This document shows, in pieces, positions 8,505 to 17,765 of a stretch of 64,000 bases of DNA (its first letter is position 1; every line of letters starts with the position of its first letter). The translations under genes were made by a program, and so were the position numbers. The notes below the pieces were generated by a model. The model was not told the DNA's origin and did not search any database. It saw nothing but the letters and a program-made list of their open reading frames with translations. The stretch spans positions 84,537-148,536 of the forward strand of contig JALHNH010000012.1 in the NCBI GenBank assembly GCA_022843625.1. The letters are read 5' to 3'. The stretch comes from Bryobacter sp. (GTDB lineage: Bacteria > Acidobacteriota > Terriglobia > Bryobacterales > Bryobacteraceae).

Positions 8505-10502
8505 ATGGTTGCCATCACTAGTGATCATCGAATTCGCTTGGTCGAGGCGGCCCTACTCAGCGGAGATTTATCTGACGCCCAGTTCCATTTGGATCTTTTG
8601 GAGCTGGGCACTAGCTCTATTTCAGCTGCCAGGGCGCGTCTCAGCGGACTGCTTGCCCTAGCCAATTCGCGCATTCCTGACGCAATCACGTGCTTCCGAG
8701 AGGCGGTAGTGCTTGAACCTTCCCATAAATGCCACTACCAAAACCTGGGTTCGGCACTCGCTGCCTCAGGCGATTGGGGCATAGCGGCTGACTTGTTTGC
8801 GAATGCGAGAATATTATTTCCTTCGGATCCAGAATTAACACTTTGGCATGCTCGCTCACTCGTTTCGATCGGAGAGCCAGCTGCGGCTAAAGAACTGTAT
8901 TCTGCCGCGCTTCTTGAAGGTGCCTCGGCAGAGGAGGTATGCTTTCGCGTTGCTAATCTCCTTTTGGTGGAGGGGGAACACCAATCCGCGTACGAACTCT
9001 TGCTGGCTAGTCTCGATACATTTCCCGAAAGCCTTCGCTCGCGACGTCTTTTGATTCAAATTCTACGAACTTTGGGTCTAGATCAGCATGCGAGACCCCA
9101 TTGGGAAATAATTGCGCAAGCCAATCCAAACGACTCGGATGCCAAATCGAATCTAGCTGCTCTGCTTTGGAATGACGGTGAACTCGGCAAGAGCTTACGG
9201 CTTTGCCGTGAACTTCTCAATGACTTTTCAATTTCGCCCTCGCTTCACTCGTTTTATCTGTCAGCCCTTTTTCATGAGTCCGGCCAATCCGGCGCAGAGG
9301 TCCGGTCTGCGCATGAGCACTGGTTCCGTCTTCATGCAAAAGGTTCAACCCGTCATCAAACGTACCTAAATGATCCGAATCCCGATCGCCGCATTCGATT
9401 AGCTTACATTGGAGGCGATTTTTTCGAAAATCCTTCTTTTCACTTCTTGATTCCCTTTTTCCGACATCACGATCATTCGAGCTTCGAGGTGTTTGGCTTC
9501 GACCTTCGCAACCGCCAGGACCATGCCCATCACGAATTTCGCAGCCTCTGCGATCACTGGCGCAATGTTTCTGTATTGACCGACGAAGAGATCATCCGCC
9601 AAATCCGTCGTGATCAAATCGACATCCTGGTGGATACGACGGGCCATTACGAAGGAAATCGTGTTCAAATCTTCGCCACCAAACCAACCCCTCTCCAGTT
9701 CACATTCCCAAATTACCCTGGTACGACGGGGCTTTCTCTATTCGACGGGATCGTTACGGACTTATGGGTTTGTCCCTCAGGAACCGAAGATCAATATGCC
9801 GAAGCTCCCCTTCGCCTTGATTCCGGATATCTGCCCTATGCGCCCCCGCCTGAAACACCTGCAATCTCAACGCTTCCAGCTCATAGACATGGATTCATAA
9901 CATTTGGCCTTTTCCAGCGCCCAGTTAAAATTTCAAACGAGTGTTGGGATTCCATAGGCGCAATCCTTGGCGCTGTGCCAACTGCCCGTCTCTTAATCCA
10001 CAACTCATTCCCTTCGCTCGCTGAAGAGGATTCACGCATCCGATTGAACTTCATAGAGCAACTAGAGGTCCGGGGAGTTTCGCGAACAAGAGTAGAATTT
10101 GCGGGCCCTACAACGATGGAGAATCATCTCAAGATTCTGGACTCTGTAGATATCGCTCTCGATACCTTCCCATACAATGGTCAAACAACAACGTGTGAAT
10201 GCCTACTGATGGGCGTGCCGGTAGTCTCGCTGACCGGGACTTACCACGTTTCGCGTGTCGCGCACATGCTGCTTTCGAGAGTCGGCCTGCCCGAGTGGTC
10301 GACTTCGTCACCGCAAGCCTATGTCCGCCTGGCAATCTCGCTTGCTTTGGATCTTGATGTCTTGAATCATTGGCGCTCAACACTACGAAGCTTGCTATTT
10401 TCCTCGCCAATTCTCGATAACAAGATCACTACCCAACAATTCGAAAACACTCTTCGCACCGCATGGAGAAATTGGTGCGCAAACCAAGGACTTGAGTCAT
10501 GA
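8505..10502 (+). CDS. O-GlcNAc transferase-like (SPINDLY/GT41) protein with TPR repeats
   Basis: 665 residues. The N-terminal 270 residues form TPR-like repeats (for example a block with AITCFREAVVLEPSHKCHY). The C-terminal part is the GT41 catalytic region: RIRLAYIGGDF near 298, the DILVDTTGHYEGNRVQIF segment near 375, FPNYPGTTG near 402, and the UDP-binding signature LDTFPYNGQTTTCECLLMG near 547 followed by GVPVVSL. GT41 enzymes transfer a sugar (GlcNAc or fucose-type) to Ser/Thr of protein substrates held by the TPR. In this operon the natural candidates are the small repeat protein just upstream or the kinase. The gene overlaps the next one by ATGA. Confidence 0.9.
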   Translation: MVAITSDHRIRLVEAALLSGDLSDAQFHLDLLELGTSSISAARARLSGLLALANSRIPDAITCFREAVVLEPSHKCHYQNLGSALAASGDWGIAADLFANARILFPSDPELTLWHARSLVSIGEPAAAKELYSAALLEGASAEEVCFRVANLLLVEGEHQSAYELLLASLDTFPESLRSRRLLIQILRTLGLDQHARPHWEIIAQANPNDSDAKSNLAALLWNDGELGKSLRLCRELLNDFSISPSLHSFYLSALFHESGQSGAEVRSAHEHWFRLHAKGSTRHQTYLNDPNPDRRIRLAYIGGDFFENPSFHFLIPFFRHHDHSSFEVFGFDLRNRQDHAHHEFRSLCDHWRNVSVLTDEEIIRQIRRDQIDILVDTTGHYEGNRVQIFATKPTPLQFTFPNYPGTTGLSLFDGIVTDLWVCPSGTEDQYAEAPLRLDSGYLPYAPPPETPAISTLPAHRHGFITFGLFQRPVKISNECWDSIGAILGAVPTARLLIHNSFPSLAEEDSRIRLNFIEQLEVRGVSRTRVEFAGPTTMENHLKILDSVDIALDTFPYNGQTTTCECLLMGVPVVSLTGTYHVSRVAHMLLSRVGLPEWSTSSPQAYVRLAISLALDLDVLNHWRSTLRSLLFSSPILDNKITTQQFENTLRTAWRNWCANQGLES

Positions 10503-11506
10503 ACATAGCTACACAGCAAAGTGTTGAATTTTTACCCTATGGTGAATTCAATCGGTCAGAGCGAGGAGAACTTTCTCGATTTGATCCCCCGAATCGTTTC
10601 AAATCGATATCAACAGGCGGAAATCTGTCTGTTGAAGAACAATGGGAAACTTGGATCGAGAATATGGTCAAAGAACTGAACGAAGTACTTTGGCCTTCAT
10701 GGCTGCCGGCTCAACAGACTTGGAACGATTGCACCGCTAAGTCAGGTATGCATGCCCTCACAGGAGCAGACTTCTACGTACTGGACCAGATGGCACTAGA
10801 GAGCTCACGTCGCGGCCTCGACTCCTATCCTAACTCCCCTGTGTTGGCCTTCGACTCGTACGATCACTTTTCAATGTTCGTTATAGAGGATGACCGCACC
10901 CGCCCCAGAGCAAGGGAAAAGGAGGCATTTGCTTCTTTTTATCGCATGTATGACCGCACTCTTCCACAGGACATAGCCAACTTGGTTCCTGGGTTGTTGA
11001 CTGGGTTCATCGGAGAATGCCTGGCCAATCTGAGTCATCGGATCAAATCACAGCTGCAGCGGCCAAGGCCGTATCAAACTGCCCTCACGCTAACAAAGAA
11101 GCGGTTCCACTACGAAGAAGGGCGCACCGCGTCAACGCCTTCGGCTTGTAGCGGCCACTGCCTTCAAGGGCTGGCTGCTGTCGCTGCCATCTACGAGTCC
11201 ATCGTTCAGAGAAACATCCCCTTTGAAAATGTGAACAGTGAGTGTCTTCAACAATTTGCGGTCGACATAGGAGATCGTCGGGTCATGGCTGGAATTCACT
11301 ATCCCAGTGACAATCTTTGCTCTTGGCTCATCTTACTCAGGTTAGCCGATCGAATCTACGTCAACCAGAAAGTGAAGCCTTGGATTTGGGACGCAATTTC
11401 GACCAGAAGCCGGGTCTACAAATCCATCGAAAACGCCTCCAAAATACCTGATGGCTATGTATACGTTCCAATCATCGAACGACTGAAGGAGGCTGCCCAA
11501 GGATGA
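10499..11506 (+). CDS. PAP2/vanadium haloperoxidase-superfamily enzyme
   Basis: 335 residues. The tripartite PAP2 phosphatase signature is present: K-x6-RP (KSQLQRPRP), a PSGH-like CSGH (SACSGHCLQGLA), and R-x5-H-x3-D (RVMAGIHYPSD). The middle motif has Cys where most class A acid phosphatases have Pro. No signal peptide or membrane span is obvious, so unlike most PAP2 members it may be soluble and cytoplasmic. The start ATG overlaps the previous stop (ATGA) and its own stop overlaps the next start (ATGA). It could dephosphorylate a phosphorylated intermediate of the operon's product, or carry out a halogenation or oxidation; the sequence does not decide between these. Confidence 0.8.
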   Translation: MNIATQQSVEFLPYGEFNRSERGELSRFDPPNRFKSISTGGNLSVEEQWETWIENMVKELNEVLWPSWLPAQQTWNDCTAKSGMHALTGADFYVLDQMALESSRRGLDSYPNSPVLAFDSYDHFSMFVIEDDRTRPRAREKEAFASFYRMYDRTLPQDIANLVPGLLTGFIGECLANLSHRIKSQLQRPRPYQTALTLTKKRFHYEEGRTASTPSACSGHCLQGLAAVAAIYESIVQRNIPFENVNSECLQQFAVDIGDRRVMAGIHYPSDNLCSWLILLRLADRIYVNQKVKPWIWDAISTRSRVYKSIENASKIPDGYVYVPIIERLKEAAQG

Positions 11507-12231
11507 TTCAAACTCTTTGGGTTGAGGGCCGCCTCTCGAGTATGGAGCGTTTAAGCCTTCAGTCTTTTCTAGACCACGGCCATTCAGTCGATCTTTACCA
11601 CTACGGACCAGTAGCCGGAGTGCCAGTGGGTGTCCGGTTGATCGACGCGTCCGTCATCCTTCCAGCTGATAGAATTTTCACCTACACCGGGATAGGCGGT
11701 CTCTCTGGCTTTGCCAATCTCTTTCGCTACAAACTACTTTTGGACCGTGGAGGTTGGTGGGTGGATCTTGACGTCGTCGCACTAAAGCCTTTTCCATCTG
11801 CATCTGAATTCGTTTGTGCTTCAGAGCGATTTGAGGATGGCAGCGTTGATGCCTGTAACTGCGTTCTCCACGCCCCGCCAAATCATCCAGCAATCCGATT
11901 TCTCTTCGAAGAAGCGGAAGCCAAAGACCCAGCAAAGCTGTTCTGGTGTGAAACAGGAACTCATTTGCTCCGGAAGGCGGTCCAGGTCTTCAGTCTCCAA
12001 CCGCAAGTCTATCTTCCCAAATCATTTTGTCCGCTGGAGTGCTATCGCTGGCAAGACGCAATTTGCCACGAGACCCCCGAATTAGATCTTTCTCAGAGCT
12101 ATTCAGTTCATTTTTGGAACGAAATGTGGCGCCAATCTGGACTTGACAAAGATTCCGGCTTTAGTGAGACTTCCCTCTGCAGTCGGCTAAGGCGAACCCA
12201 TGCTATCCATGACTTGGCTCATTCCACTTGA
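11503..12231 (+). CDS. DXD-motif glycosyltransferase (GT32/capsular sugar type)
   Basis: 242 residues. The region around 78-90 carries the GT-A donor-binding motif as GGWWVDLDVV (DLD as the DXD), preceded by a FANLFRYKLLLDRGG helix typical of the Gly_transf_sug/GT32 family (OCH1, TcdB-like, capsule synthesis enzymes). Further family features are a HAPPNHPAI segment and a C-terminal SVHFWNEMW, which supplies a His/Trp near the active site. It is the last gene of the sigma-kinase-glycosyltransferase operon and overlaps the PAP2 gene by ATGA. It may add a second sugar to a glycan begun by the GT41-like enzyme; that order is inference. Confidence 0.85.
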   Translation: MIQTLWVEGRLSSMERLSLQSFLDHGHSVDLYHYGPVAGVPVGVRLIDASVILPADRIFTYTGIGGLSGFANLFRYKLLLDRGGWWVDLDVVALKPFPSASEFVCASERFEDGSVDACNCVLHAPPNHPAIRFLFEEAEAKDPAKLFWCETGTHLLRKAVQVFSLQPQVYLPKSFCPLECYRWQDAICHETPELDLSQSYSVHFWNEMWRQSGLDKDSGFSETSLCSRLRRTHAIHDLAHST

Positions 12232-12988
12232 ACTCGGCTATCACCGCGATTTTGTTTGTTCAAAAATGTCCCCGAATGTCATCTGTTTCCGCTGATCAAA
12301 CTGCGCGAGACTTTTATGACTCCCAAAACACTTGCCTTCCACTGGTATTCATTTTCAGGCCAACTGCTCTTTGGCCACGACCTCCAGAAGCGACTATATC
12401 GAATGTCATGCCTTGGGACTCTTATCGCCAGTAGGGATTCGCTGCTGACTTCGTCCTTTGGCTCGAAGGTTCCCGGAGCTGAACTACTCTTGGCGGTCAT
12501 GCGCGCCACTGGAAGCGGCTCCACAAATTCGGAGAAGGGGTTGGATTGTCGCTCCTTACCTGAGAAATCCCGCATCTTCAAACGGCCGGTCTGGCCCTTT
12601 AGATTCTCAAATAGGATGCTTCTCCAGAAGGCGGTAATGTTGCATAGCGGTAACTTCGAAGCACTGGCCATTGGTCGGGGAATGGATCAGTTCGGCCTAC
12701 CCATGGTATCGACAGGGCCTGCAGCTCAAACGCCGTCTAGGCCCCAGCTACGAAGCCCAGAGTTCTCACAACTTCGGCCACTGCTCGGCTGGGGCTGAGA
12801 TTTCTCAGCGACCTCATTCGTTGTATTGCCAGTAGCTATAGCTCTCGATTGGGCGAAGTCTCTTCAAACCTATCCGTAGAATAATAGCTCCTCCTGATCA
12901 GGCGGCTTGTTGAAGAGAATTATGCTGACCGACATCAGAGCTTCGAAAAAGATGACTTTATTCCAAAAAAAAGGTGTGTAAATTTAAC
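12232..12988. other. Gene-poor stretch, no supported gene
   Basis: About 750 bases between the glycosyltransferase and the protease-nuclease gene. Open frames exist on both strands (for example 12256-12798 forward and 12279-12671 reverse), but they overlap one another, lack Shine-Dalgarno sequences and have residue compositions unlike real proteins. The last 60 bases are A/T-rich, with an A-run at 12965-12972 just before the next gene, which probably contain its promoter. I see no RNA gene or IS end. Confidence 0.5.
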
Positions 12989-14905
12989 ATGAGTACCAAG
13001 AAACGATCCAGCGAAAATAACACTCGTCGCCAGCCAGCTCCAAAAAAGACAACGACGACAGCCCCGAAACCATCAGAGCACCTGAAGCAAGCCCTGCGCG
13101 ATTTCGTGCGCAGTAAAGGGCCTCAGTATCTGGAAGATCCGAATATCTCGTCAATAGGCATAGGATACAAAATCAAAAACGGGAAGCGAACCGGCGAGAT
13201 TGCCGTGCAATTCACGGTGGCCGAAAAGGCTAGCCTGGACGTCCTCGAAACTCTTGGTACCACAGCGATTCCAGAATCAATCTTAGTAGATGGCGTGGAA
13301 ATTCCCACTGACATCATTCAGCGTCAGTTCACCACTGAGTACACTATTGTGCCCGAAGCTGCATTGGGACAACGAAAGACTCGGATTGACCCAATAGTTC
13401 CAGGTGTGAGTGTATCCAACGTGCGCGGCACCGCCGGAACGATCGGTTGCATAGTTTACGATCGCGCTGATGGCACCCCGTACGTATTGAGCAATTGGCA
13501 TGTATTACATGGCAAGGATGGGACAATTGGCGATGTAGTGGTCCAGCCAGGACCGCACGACGACAATCGCACTAACCTCAATCATCTTGGAAAACTTGTT
13601 AGATCGCATCTAGGTCCTGCCGGAGATTGTGCGGTAGCTACCATCGAAGATCGTCGGTTTCTTGCTGAAATCATCGACTTGAATATTGGAGTGGACCAGC
13701 TTGGTGAACCGGATTTGGATGACAAAGTTGTAAAGAGTGGTCGAACTACGGCAGTAACGCACGGAATAGTGACACGAGTCGATACCATCGCAAAGATTAA
13801 CTATGGCGGCGATATAGGCGTCCAGGAGGTTGGCGGCTTCGAAATCGGCATCGACCCAGATCTTGAGCCTTCGGATGGAGAAGTAAGCAAGCGCGGCGAC
13901 TCGGGGTCGGCGTGGTTATTTAAGTCGAATGATGGGAAAGTTGTTTCTGTCTTAGCCGGTCTGCATTTCGCAGGCGAGGGGGCTGGTGATCCGAACGAAC
14001 ATGCTCTGGCCTGCTATCCGAAATCGGTGTTTGAGAAGCTTCAGATCTCACTGATGCCACCAGCCGTTGTTGTAGAAGCCGTCGGTGTGGGGTTTGCGAA
14101 GGATTTCCTCTCAGTTCGTATTGATGAGCCGCGTTTGTCTGCATCAAATAAGCCAAAAGCTTTCAAACTCAATGGTTCAGAGGTAATTGATTACACCCAT
14201 TTTTCTCTCGCCATCAACAAAGAGCGGAGATTCCCGTTTTGGGTAGCCTGGAATGTTAATGGTGGCGGTCTTCGCAAGTTGAGCCGAAGGGGCATTCCCT
14301 TCGTGCTGGATCCCCGTATCCCGGATGAATTTCAGGCTGGCAATGAACTGTATGCGGGGAACAGATTAGATCGAGGGCATATTGCCCGCCGGGCAGACTT
14401 GCTGTGGGGCCCGTTGAACGAGGCGAAGAAGGCTAATAGGGATTCATTCTTCTTCACCAATATCGCTCCCCAGATGGACGACTTTAACCAGAGCAGTAAG
14501 GGCGGTGTGTGGGGACGCCTTGAAGATGCGGTGTTTCAAGATACTGAGGTCGAAGGTCTCAAGATCAGCGTGTTTGGGGGCCCGATCTTCCGAGAAGACG
14601 ACCGAGAGTTCCGTGGAGTACTGATTCCCAGGGAATTTTGGAAAATTATCTCATTCATGGAGGACGGTGCACTGAAGGCAAAGGCTTTCCTGCTTACCCA
14701 GAATTTGGATGAGTTGGAGGCGCTGGAATTGGATGAGTTTCGAACCTTTCAAGTGGCAGTGACTGAGGTTGAGTCTCGGGCAGGGCTTTCGTTTTCACCC
14801 GCTTTGCGATCTGCAGATTCGGTTGGGGAACAAATTCTTCGCCAGTCTGAGGCTCTTGGTGCACGCAAACCTCTTGAATCGGTGCACGACATCGATTGGT
14901 CGTGA
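12989..14905 (+). CDS. Trypsin-like protease fused to DNA/RNA non-specific endonuclease
   Basis: About 638 residues. A basic, Thr/Pro/Lys-rich tail (1-35) leads to a domain of unknown role (35-125), then a chymotrypsin-fold serine protease (about 130-355) with His in SNWHVLHG near 170, Asp in GDCAVATIED near 212, and the serine in RGDSGSAWL near 304. Residues about 390-600 form a NUC1-type (NucA/EndoG) beta-beta-alpha-metal nuclease with DRGHIARRADLLWG near 460 and the expected downstream Asn in FTNIAPQ. No signal peptide is present. Protease-nuclease fusions occur as effectors in bacterial conflict systems; here autocleavage might release the nuclease. The ATG at 12989 is preferred over GTG at 12974. 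Confidence 0.85.
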   Translation: MSTKKRSSENNTRRQPAPKKTTTTAPKPSEHLKQALRDFVRSKGPQYLEDPNISSIGIGYKIKNGKRTGEIAVQFTVAEKASLDVLETLGTTAIPESILVDGVEIPTDIIQRQFTTEYTIVPEAALGQRKTRIDPIVPGVSVSNVRGTAGTIGCIVYDRADGTPYVLSNWHVLHGKDGTIGDVVVQPGPHDDNRTNLNHLGKLVRSHLGPAGDCAVATIEDRRFLAEIIDLNIGVDQLGEPDLDDKVVKSGRTTAVTHGIVTRVDTIAKINYGGDIGVQEVGGFEIGIDPDLEPSDGEVSKRGDSGSAWLFKSNDGKVVSVLAGLHFAGEGAGDPNEHALACYPKSVFEKLQISLMPPAVVVEAVGVGFAKDFLSVRIDEPRLSASNKPKAFKLNGSEVIDYTHFSLAINKERRFPFWVAWNVNGGGLRKLSRRGIPFVLDPRIPDEFQAGNELYAGNRLDRGHIARRADLLWGPLNEAKKANRDSFFFTNIAPQMDDFNQSSKGGVWGRLEDAVFQDTEVEGLKISVFGGPIFREDDREFRGVLIPREFWKIISFMEDGALKAKAFLLTQNLDELEALELDEFRTFQVAVTEVESRAGLSFSPALRSADSVGEQILRQSEALGARKPLESVHDIDWS

Positions 14906-15873
14906 TCACCTGTTTCGGTGCACGCGCAATCAACTGTGATAGCTCAAGATGCCTTCACCAATCGTTACATAGAGGTATTCGATGTTTACGAACATCGTCG
15001 CCCTGATTAATTGATTGTCCCGAATACTCCTACTCGTGGGGCCAAATCGTGGTCTTCTCGACTTTGTCGATGAAGACCACGATTTGTAGGCAGTCTGGCG
15101 TGTCACTATTAGTTTTAGATAAGAATATGATGTATTGCCCCTAGGTTGTAGCTGACCGGACCGGGGTGAAAAAGAATCAACGACCCTGCTAACGATTCGT
15201 GTTGAGGCCACAACTGGTGAAGAGCTTCGGCGTTCGGCCGCCAAATGCATATAGTGATCAGTCTCTACAGCCGTGCATGCAATTGTATCCTTGATAGTTA
15301 AGGCCGCACCTCTTCTCAAATTTGGAGGCACCAAGTCTCGATATGCAACAGGCCGTTTGAGCGCTTACCAAGAGCGCGGATGGAGCCCTATCCCTCGCGA
15401 CTGACCTTCATTGGCCGCAAAGCCATGGGCATTGGGCAAGCGTTTAGGGCTAAATTAAGCAGTCGAGAATGTCCGGTGTTTTTGCCTCGAAGGTTTAGAA
15501 GTCGCACGAAACGCAACGCCGACCCACTCCCATTCCGGCCTGCAGAAGCCGCCAAGTTTGGACCGCCACGTGTCGTGGACAAGCAACTACTATGGAGGCG
15601 AAGCAGAAGAAACGGCCGAACTAGAAGCAGCCCTCAAGGTTGATAGAGGCAGCATTCGCATAGAAGGCTGTTCACTTTCAAAGGTGTGGCCTGGCGCTCG
15701 CTTCAAAGCCATTCCTGGCCTGCCAATTTGAGACCACCGCGATCGGGGAGCCCATCAGAAAGGTTGCCAACGCTCAGGCGCAAAGCAGTTCAGCGGTCGT
15801 AGTGCAAAAAATATCACATGAGAGAAGTGAAGCATGTCCCTTCTCGGGATCGGTTGCCGCTCATACAGGTGTC
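14906..15873. other. Long non-coding or decayed stretch
   Basis: Nearly 1 kb without a convincing gene. It contains a long hairpin (described separately) at 15044-15085. A frame open from 15459 to the TGA at 15729-15731 reads a plausible acidic and mixed sequence (including YYGGEAEETAELEAAL and GSIRIEGCSL) but has no start codon or Shine-Dalgarno, and I take it as a possible gene remnant. An open frame on the reverse strand (14930-15334) is rich in Ser and Arg and not believable. The stretch ends at the start chosen for the next gene. Confidence 0.4.
15044..15085. repeat. 42-base near-perfect palindrome
   Basis: The left arm AAATCGTGGTCTTC (15044-15057) is exactly complementary to GAAGACCACGATTT (15072-15085). 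The inside continues with TCGAC/GTCGA around a TTT loop, leaving only one unpaired T (15071). This gives about 19 base pairs in a 42-base element. No T-tract follows on either strand, so a simple terminator is unlikely. It could be a binding or recombination site or a structured RNA. Confidence 0.75.
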
Positions 15874-16539
15874 ATGTTTCTTCCGAAGCTCCAATTGATT
15901 CCAGAAGACGACGGCGAGTACTCCTTGCTGTCGACTACCCCTGTTCCGAGTTCTTTCTACAAGGGATTACCCGCTGTCAAGGGTGCCCCTAAATCTATGG
16001 CTTTTGCGGTGGGCAAGGGCGCACAAAATTGGCAATTGCCGATTCGATATGAGGATAAGAATAAGAAGGCTTCCCCGAAGCCACGAAACGTTTATCATCG
16101 AATCCGCGACTTGAAACTCAATCCAGGTGCCGTCGTGGTAGTGCATGTGGTGCTTGATAGCGGAGTTGTGTTGGGTACGGCCAGCATCACCTTGGCTTCC
16201 GGAGCAAGTGAAGGACGACTGGCAACCGTTCATTCCTCACCAGTTAGTTTTCATGTCGACGTGACAGCCGAAGGCGTTCAACGAGTACCTGCGAGCCAAT
16301 GTATGCAGATTGTCGTCAACGCAACGCCTAAACCCGGGAAGTTTACAAACCCGGGCCAAGCACTTCAAGAACTTGGAGTGGTCGATACCATTCAGACGAA
16401 GTTGCACGCCAGCGGAATTGAGCAGGGAATGAAGGCTGCTGGTGGATCAATCGATCCGAACAAAATCTTTAGTGGCCCTTCGGTTTCGGTCGGCACTTGC
16501 ACTGCTTCGGTGTTTCAGGGACAGGATGGATCGTTGTGA
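15874..16539 (+). CDS. Unknown protein, first of a coupled pair
   Basis: About 221 residues from ATG 15874; a GTG at 15802 would add 24 residues. No family recognised. Alternating hydrophobic strands in the middle (AVVVVHVVLDSGVVLGTASI, then PVSFHVDV) suggest a beta-rich fold. Two cysteines occur, one near the C-terminus (SVGTCTASVF). No clear signal peptide from either start. Its stop TGA (16537-16539) overlaps the GTG start of the next gene (GTGA), so the two are probably translated together and act together. It lies downstream of the protease-nuclease gene on the same strand after about 970 bases, too far to assume one operon. Confidence 0.55.
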   Translation: MFLPKLQLIPEDDGEYSLLSTTPVPSSFYKGLPAVKGAPKSMAFAVGKGAQNWQLPIRYEDKNKKASPKPRNVYHRIRDLKLNPGAVVVVHVVLDSGVVLGTASITLASGASEGRLATVHSSPVSFHVDVTAEGVQRVPASQCMQIVVNATPKPGKFTNPGQALQELGVVDTIQTKLHASGIEQGMKAAGGSIDPNKIFSGPSVSVGTCTASVFQGQDGSL

Positions 16540-17765
16540 GAACTCCCACACTTCAATGGGCGATGCTCCTAATTGCGAGTTCTATGGGAGCGCAGAGCCT
16601 ACTTAAGATCGATGCAACGGCTGTTGTGGCACCAAGCGGTTGTGCCTCCACGTGCAATATCGCGGTCTTCCTGGTAGAGGCCGCGCCCGCGGATGCTGGG
16701 AACTCAAGCAGTTGGCAGGTCAGTGCATCCTTCAGCAATCCCAACGAGCTGATGTCGATCCCTGTGACTGTGAGCGCAAGCGGATTCTTGGTCACTCTCA
16801 CGTTCGACGAAAGTGCTCTTCGGGGGAGAACGAACCCTACATGGAGCATTGCCTATATCGGTTCACGGGGTCCTGTGTTGGCACCCGCGCCACCCAATCC
16901 GGCTGGGCCGCCGAAAACGCCCAAGAGCCGTGCAGAAGCTGATATCTATGTTTCAGGAACGTTCCTCGCGGGCCTGGGATCAAAACCGCTCTACTTGGTG
17001 GATGCAAAGGTGAACATCCTGAGACCAATTCCGCGCAAGCTCACGCGTCTTGGTTTTGCAGCCGAGATGCTAACGAATACAGGAACAGAGCTACCAGTCA
17101 ATCGAACCGAAGCCGATCCTGATTCCATCCGAGCAGCTTTTTCTCTTGAAGGGGTGCGCCCTGGCAGATTGGGTCCTTTTAATGGGCTACTTTGGAATCT
17201 AAAGCCTGCTGGAGGTGAGTTCACGCGGAAGCACCCTACAAGCAATTTCGTTGCCGATGCAAATCTGCGCTTTTCCGTAACACCCGGCAAGCTCGGGGCT
17301 GCTTGGTATACGATTTATCCGATGTTGGGATTCGAGGGTGGGCACAATCTGAATAAGCCAGCGGTGCTATTCAAGCGTCCCGTCAATCTTGACTCATATA
17401 ACGGAATTTTGCGGGCTGTGACCGGTATCGAAGGTGCCCTTGGCATCTATGTGAAGAACAAGGAACCTAAAGTCCTACTTAGTGGCAGCTACACGCTACG
17501 GACGCCCTTCACTGACGAACCGTTTACTACGCTCGATTACGTGACAGGCAGTTCGGGGACAACGGAGAGAGCAAAGGTCGTGCGCATGAGGCGGAATGCC
17601 CGCCCGTTCTCACGGAACGCCTTGGTTTGGAATCTGAACGACGCCTGGTCGATCGCTCTTGAGCACAAGTTCGGTTCTTTGCCACCCCTGTTTGAACAAA
17701 TTCGACACCAAGTAAGCATAGGTCTTGTATACCGTCGTAACCTCGCGGGTAAGCCATCCTTCTGA
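16536..17765 (+). CDS. Unknown exported, probably outer-membrane beta-barrel protein
   Basis: About 409 residues from a GTG start at 16536 that overlaps the previous stop. Residues 1-21 look like a signal peptide (RTPTLQWAMLLIASSMGAQS). A Cys-containing beta-rich N-terminal part (about 25-110) is followed by a Pro-rich linker (APAPPNPAGPPKTPK) and a region of roughly 270 residues with alternating strands. It ends with strands such as WSIALEHKFG and QVSIGLVYRRNLAG and a terminal Phe (KPSF), which is typical of outer-membrane beta-barrels. Function unknown. Its coupling to the upstream small protein suggests a surface complex of two parts. Confidence 0.6.
   Translation: MRTPTLQWAMLLIASSMGAQSLLKIDATAVVAPSGCASTCNIAVFLVEAAPADAGNSSSWQVSASFSNPNELMSIPVTVSASGFLVTLTFDESALRGRTNPTWSIAYIGSRGPVLAPAPPNPAGPPKTPKSRAEADIYVSGTFLAGLGSKPLYLVDAKVNILRPIPRKLTRLGFAAEMLTNTGTELPVNRTEADPDSIRAAFSLEGVRPGRLGPFNGLLWNLKPAGGEFTRKHPTSNFVADANLRFSVTPGKLGAAWYTIYPMLGFEGGHNLNKPAVLFKRPVNLDSYNGILRAVTGIEGALGIYVKNKEPKVLLSGSYTLRTPFTDEPFTTLDYVTGSSGTTERAKVVRMRRNARPFSRNALVWNLNDAWSIALEHKFGSLPPLFEQIRHQVSIGLVYRRNLAGKPSF

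Noticed and set aside
12256..12798. 180-residue frame after the glycosyltransferase
   Set aside because: Overlaps frames on the other strand, lacks a ribosome site, and the residue mix does not look like a folded protein.
14930..15334. 134-residue reverse frame
   Set aside because: Ser/Arg-rich, crosses the palindrome, no start signal.
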